Assembly: GCF_052118625.1 (NCBI RefSeq)
Contig: NZ_JBQKGW010000014.1
Coordinates: 1-64,000, forward strand
DNA from: Porcincola sp945869225
GTDB lineage: Bacteria; Bacillota; Clostridia; Lachnospirales; Lachnospiraceae
Length of the DNA stretch: 64,000 bases
Direction: 5' to 3'
The notes beneath the pieces are model-generated. The model had not been told where the DNA came from, ran no database searches, and saw only the letters and a program-made list of their open reading frames with translations. The translations under genes and the position numbers were made by a program. Shown here piece after piece: positions 61,248-64,000 of this stretch (position 1 is the stretch's first letter; every line of letters begins with the position of its first letter).

Positions 61248-62179
61248 TGAAAAAGTGGTGTCAGAGAATTCCGCTTCCTCTCTCCGGTGTGATGCTGGGG
61301 ATGGCTGCTCTCGGAAATCTGCTGCAGAGCACCTCGGAAGTGCTTCGCACAATCTGTGGCTGGCTGGCGTTCGGTATGCTGGTGCTGCTTCTCCTAAGGC
61401 TGGTCTTCTGTCCTGATCAGATGAAGGCAGACATGAAGAATCCTGTTCTTGCCGGAATCAGCGGGACCTTTCCAATGGGACTGATGCTGCTGTCGGTCTA
61501 CGCAAAGCCTTTTATCGGGAAGGCCGCTTTTATCATCTGGACGTTTGCCATCGCCCTGCATATTGCGCTGATCATCTATTTTACGGTCACCTTCATCTTT
61601 CATCTGAAGCTGAAGGATGTATTTACTGTGTACTATATTGTCTATGTCGGAATTGTCGTTGCGTCTGTTACAGCGCCGGCTTACAATGCCGCTGCATTCG
61701 GAAATGGAGCATTCTGGTTTGGATTCATCTGCTTCCTGCTTCTGTTTGTTCTGGTAACCGTGCGGTACATCCGCATTCCGGTTCCGGAGCCGGCCCGTTC
61801 TCTGGCGGTGATCTATGCCGCGCCGCTTAGTCTCTGCGTGGCCGGATATGTCCAGAGCGGGACACCGAAATCCTATGTGTTTCTGGTGGCCATGGCAGCC
61901 GGGGCGAATCTGATCTACCTGGCAGCATTGGTTCAGGCCGTTCGGTGTCTGAAGCTTCCGTTTTATCCAAGCTGCGCAGCGTTCACATTCCCGCTGGTCA
62001 TTACAGCCATTGCGACGAAGCAGACGATGATGTGCGCGGCGAAGATGGGACATCCGCTGCCCGCGCTTCGGCCGATCGTTGTGGCGGAGACCGTCATCGC
62101 AGCTGCGTTTGTTTTGTATGTGTTCGGACGCTATATGGCGGTGATCTTCCGGTCACTTTCCAAATCTGAGAAATCCTGA
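61247..62179 (+). CDS. TDT family transporter (TehA/SLAC1-like)
   Basis: A 310-residue membrane protein with about ten helices of the tellurite-resistance/dicarboxylate transporter family, which conduct or export small anions. The N-terminus IPLPLSGVMLGMAALGNLLQ is family-typical, and helices such as YVQSGTPKSYVFLVAMAAGA and FTFPLVITAIATKQTMMCAA follow. AGGAGG lies directly before ATG 61247. It is coupled to the C_GCAxxG_C_C gene. The transported ion (sulfite, formate, malate or other) is not evident. Confidence 0.8.
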   Translation: MKKWCQRIPLPLSGVMLGMAALGNLLQSTSEVLRTICGWLAFGMLVLLLLRLVFCPDQMKADMKNPVLAGISGTFPMGLMLLSVYAKPFIGKAAFIIWTFAIALHIALIIYFTVTFIFHLKLKDVFTVYYIVYVGIVVASVTAPAYNAAAFGNGAFWFGFICFLLLFVLVTVRYIRIPVPEPARSLAVIYAAPLSLCVAGYVQSGTPKSYVFLVAMAAGANLIYLAALVQAVRCLKLPFYPSCAAFTFPLVITAIATKQTMMCAAKMGHPLPALRPIVVAETVIAAAFVLYVFGRYMAVIFRSLSKSEKS

Positions 62180-62279
62180 ATGGCCCTGAAAGATCTGCCA
62201 GTGACTCTGCAAAGCCGGCAGTCAGACTGAGGGGTCAAAGCACGAGCGGGCGGTATGCTCAGGACAGACATTTCTATAT

Positions 62280-62337
62280 AGCCAGGAATGGTTCCGTGCG
62301 TGATCAACGGCATACGGACCGCTCCTGGCTGTTTGCT
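62280..62337 (+). terminator. Stem-loop terminator after the TDT gene
   Basis: AGCCAGGA (62280-62287) pairs with TCCTGGCT (62323-62330), with an inner stem GGTTCCGT/ACGGACC, and GTTTGCT follows. The tail is weak in T, so it is only a moderate terminator. Confidence 0.55.
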
Positions 62338-62380
62338 GTCTGAATACGGATACCCCATGAAAGATGTTTTTTGGAAATGC

Positions 62381-62423
62381 TTGACAGGAGGGAATGTATC
62401 ACCTAAACTGAACAGCGTTCAGT
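62381..62423 (+). promoter_or_regulatory. Promoter and TetR-type operator
   Basis: TTGACA (62381-62386), a 17-base spacer and TAAACT (62404-62409) form a strong promoter. A perfect inverted repeat, ACTGAAC (62407-62413) and GTTCAGT (62417-62423), overlaps the -10 box and start site, 14 bases before the TetR gene. This is the classic layout for autorepression. Confidence 0.75.
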
Positions 62424-62436
62424 ATGAGGAGCTGCG

Positions 62437-63075
62437 ATGAATACGATTGTCACATCAAGAGAAGAGATTTTGAAAGCGAGCCGGAAGCTTGCGATGGAAA
62501 AAGGCTGGAAGGCTGTCAGTATCCGTTCTGTTGCGGCAGTCTGCGGGGTTTCGGTCGGGGCGATCTACTATTACTTCCCGTCCAAGACGGCGCTTCTGAC
62601 CGACACAGTAGAGAGCGTCTGGTATGAAATCTTCCATGAGCCGGGTGATCCTTCAGTGTTTGAGAATACAGAGCGCTGTGTCAGATGGGTATATGCGCGG
62701 ATGGAGGCTGGAAGCAGAGAATACCCGGAGTTTTTTACGCTCCACTCGCTGGGCTTCATGCAGGATAAAAAGGCTGGAAAGACAGAAGAAGCGGCTGGAG
62801 CAGGCTTGGGCGGGATGGCAGAGGAAGCGGCTGGTACGGCTGTCAGCGGAAAGACAGCGGGAACCGAGAGGATGCATCAGACCTGGCTGCATATTCAGGA
62901 TGGATTCTGTCAGGTACTGAAGCAAGACAGGAAGGTGCGAAGAGATGCATTTTCCAGCCGGTTTACAGCGGAGCAGTTCGCAGGAATTCTGTTTTCTCTG
63001 ATGCTCGCGGCACTGGTGAGGAAAGATTACAATCCGGAACCGGTTCTTGAAGTGGTCCGGAGAACATTGTACTGA
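62437..63075 (+). CDS. TetR/AcrR family transcriptional regulator
   Basis: A 212-residue repressor. The helix-turn-helix reads VSIRSVAAVCGVSVGAIYYYFPSKTALL at about 26-53. The C-terminal ligand domain contains an Ala/Gly/Glu-rich insertion with repeated motifs (KTEEAAGAGLGGMAEEAAGT) near 115-140, not typical of the family. GAGGAGCTGCG precedes the ATG. It is followed after 18 bases by a membrane-protein gene and likely controls it and itself through the palindrome at 62407-62423. Confidence 0.85.
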   Translation: MNTIVTSREEILKASRKLAMEKGWKAVSIRSVAAVCGVSVGAIYYYFPSKTALLTDTVESVWYEIFHEPGDPSVFENTERCVRWVYARMEAGSREYPEFFTLHSLGFMQDKKAGKTEEAAGAGLGGMAEEAAGTAVSGKTAGTERMHQTWLHIQDGFCQVLKQDRKVRRDAFSSRFTAEQFAGILFSLMLAALVRKDYNPEPVLEVVRRTLY

Positions 63076-63093
63076 AGAAAAGGAGAGGTTGCG

Positions 63094-63762
63094 ATGCAGG
63101 CAATAATGGAAACGACATTTGATCTCGTTTATCTGATTTCAGTCATCACCATCGGGATTCTGATGGTCAGAGCGAGCAGTGGGAAAAGCAGACAGTTCGC
63201 AATTTTTGGGTGGATGGCCATCATCCTCGGCGGAGGTGATTCCTTCCATCTGATTCCGCGGGTGATTGCACTTTGCACGACCGGACTTGAACACTATACG
63301 GCTGTTCTGGGCGTCGGAAAGGCAGTCACATCTGTGACGATGACGATCTTCTATGTTCTGCTCTACTATGTGTGGCGGGAGCGTTATCAGATCAGGCAGC
63401 ACAGGAGCCTGACAGGGATCGTATATCTTCTGGCCGCGGCGAGGATCGTACTCTGCCTTCTGCTGCAGAACCAGTGGACAGCGGAAAATCCGCCTGAAAG
63501 CTGGGGGATCTGGCGGAATATCCCATTCGCCCTGCTCGGTGTGGTTGTCATCATCCTGTTCTTCCGAAGCGCAAGGGGGAGACAGGATCATGCGTTCCGC
63601 CATCTGTGGCTGACGATCGTGCTGAGCTTCGGCTTCTACATCCCGGTTGTTCTGTTTGCATCAAGAATACCGCTGATGGGTATGCTGATGATCCCGAAGA
63701 CCTGCGCTTATATGTGGACCGTGCTGATCGGATATAAGGCAATGAGAAAGGAGGTCAAATAA
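63094..63762 (+). CDS. Hypothetical polytopic membrane protein
   Basis: A 222-residue protein with six or seven hydrophobic segments, beginning TTFDLVYLISVITIGILMVR and including GWMAIILGGGDSFHLIPRVI, TMTIFYVLLYYVW and LTIVLSFGFYIPVVLFASRI. AAGGAGAGG precedes ATG 63094. It lies between the TetR gene and a DUF2871 start on the same strand, with the same kind of spacing, so the three probably form one regulated unit. I do not recognise the family. Confidence 0.7.
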   Translation: MQAIMETTFDLVYLISVITIGILMVRASSGKSRQFAIFGWMAIILGGGDSFHLIPRVIALCTTGLEHYTAVLGVGKAVTSVTMTIFYVLLYYVWRERYQIRQHRSLTGIVYLLAAARIVLCLLLQNQWTAENPPESWGIWRNIPFALLGVVVIILFFRSARGRQDHAFRHLWLTIVLSFGFYIPVVLFASRIPLMGMLMIPKTCAYMWTVLIGYKAMRKEVK

Positions 63763-63763
63763 G

Positions 63764-63868
63764 GTGGAGAACCTGAAGAGATATATCCATACAGCGATTT
63801 TCTACGCTTTGATGGCGATGGCGGGCGGCGTGTTCTACCGGGAGTTTACGAAGTACAAAATGCTTTGA
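63764..63868 (+). pseudogene. Truncated DUF2871 membrane protein
   Basis: A GTG start nine bases after AGGAGG opens a frame (MENLKRYIHTAIFYALMAMA, then GGVFYREFTK) that matches the N-terminus of DUF2871 membrane proteins, normally about 130-140 residues. It stops after 34 codons at TGA 63866-63868. From about here the opposite strand encodes part of a MATE transporter. The gene was evidently cut by a rearrangement. Confidence 0.65.
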
Positions 63869-64000
63869 TTTTCCCAGATAGATGATGCTCATTGCAAATG
63901 TGATGATCTGGCCGGCCACTGTCGCGATGGCGGCTCCCTTCACACCGAGTCCAAGCGGAAAGATAAATACCGGATCCAGAATCAGGTTTGCCAGGGCGCC
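63857..64000 (-). pseudogene. MATE family transporter fragment (5), cut at the window edge
   Basis: The minus strand from the window end reads GALANLILDPVFIFPLGLGV followed by KGAAIATVAGQIITFAMSII and YLGKSKHF, a central MATE segment. The N-terminal half would lie beyond base 64000. The MATE similarity stops near 63857, where the reverse complement of the DUF2871 gene begins, so the C-terminal half is missing at this side. Either the gene is truncated or the junction is an assembly artefact. Confidence 0.65.

Overview
The window looks like a chromosome segment from an anaerobic Firmicute of the Lachnospiraceae/Clostridia type. This is inferred from strong AGGAGG ribosome binding sites, short operons with ATGA overlaps, ATP-type PEP carboxykinase, EpsC-type serine acetyltransferase, several MATE pumps, and hydrogenase-maturation and corrinoid genes. 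Most of it is moderately GC-rich. Bases 1-3900 and about 6920-9560 are visibly more AT-rich and hold decayed or accessory genes.

Layout. (1) 1-3900: an accessory island with a tyrosine recombinase remnant, a DUF4143-type AAA ATPase, a winged-helix remnant and a tightly overlapping DUF3791/DUF3990/small-protein module that resembles a toxin-antitoxin locus. (2) 3.9-9.6 kb: an FMN-dependent alpha-hydroxy-acid oxidase; a DUF1295 membrane gene divergent from a TetR regulator, with a palindrome inside the promoter spacer; a broken copy of part of the AAA ATPase; and a nitroreductase/Rrf2/quinone-oxidoreductase operon with a palindrome over its -10 box. (3) 9.6-14.9 kb: cobB with a Cys-rich small protein, degV, a glutaredoxin-like protein, a class-I glutamine amidotransferase-like hydrolase and a frameshifted winged-helix gene. 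(4) 15-25.2 kb: four MATE transporters interleaved with an mgtC remnant, a phosphatase, a 32-codon membrane ORF, an isolated trmD, asparaginase and a CDF transporter. (5) 25.4-42.6 kb: housekeeping genes (Nudix-GNAT fusion, gntR, proA, pckA, glycogen debranching enzyme, mnmA, uvrB, uvrA, epsC-type cysE, cbiG, trmL).

(6) 42.7-58.2 kb is the most striking part: twelve same-strand genes behind one good promoter and a leader hairpin that hides the first ribosome binding site. In order they are a NifH-like ATPase, a nitrogenase component-1-like alpha/beta pair, hypF, hypC, hypD, hypE, a second alpha/beta pair, hydF, hydE and a DUF362 protein with two [4Fe-4S] motifs. The window has no nifB, hypA, hypB, hydG, or structural gene of a [NiFe] or [FeFe] hydrogenase. 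The arrangement suggests that the Fe(CN)2CO-making half of the Hyp pathway and part of the Hyd pathway serve a nitrogenase-like enzyme. I do not recognise this combination as a characterised system.

(7) 58.3-64 kb: a second CDF transporter, a LysR regulator divergent from a C_GCAxxG_C_C-family protein and a TDT-type transporter, an autoregulated-looking TetR gene, a membrane protein, and a truncated DUF2871 gene abutting a truncated fifth MATE gene at the right edge.

All calls come from reading the sequence and remembered family motifs. No database search was run.
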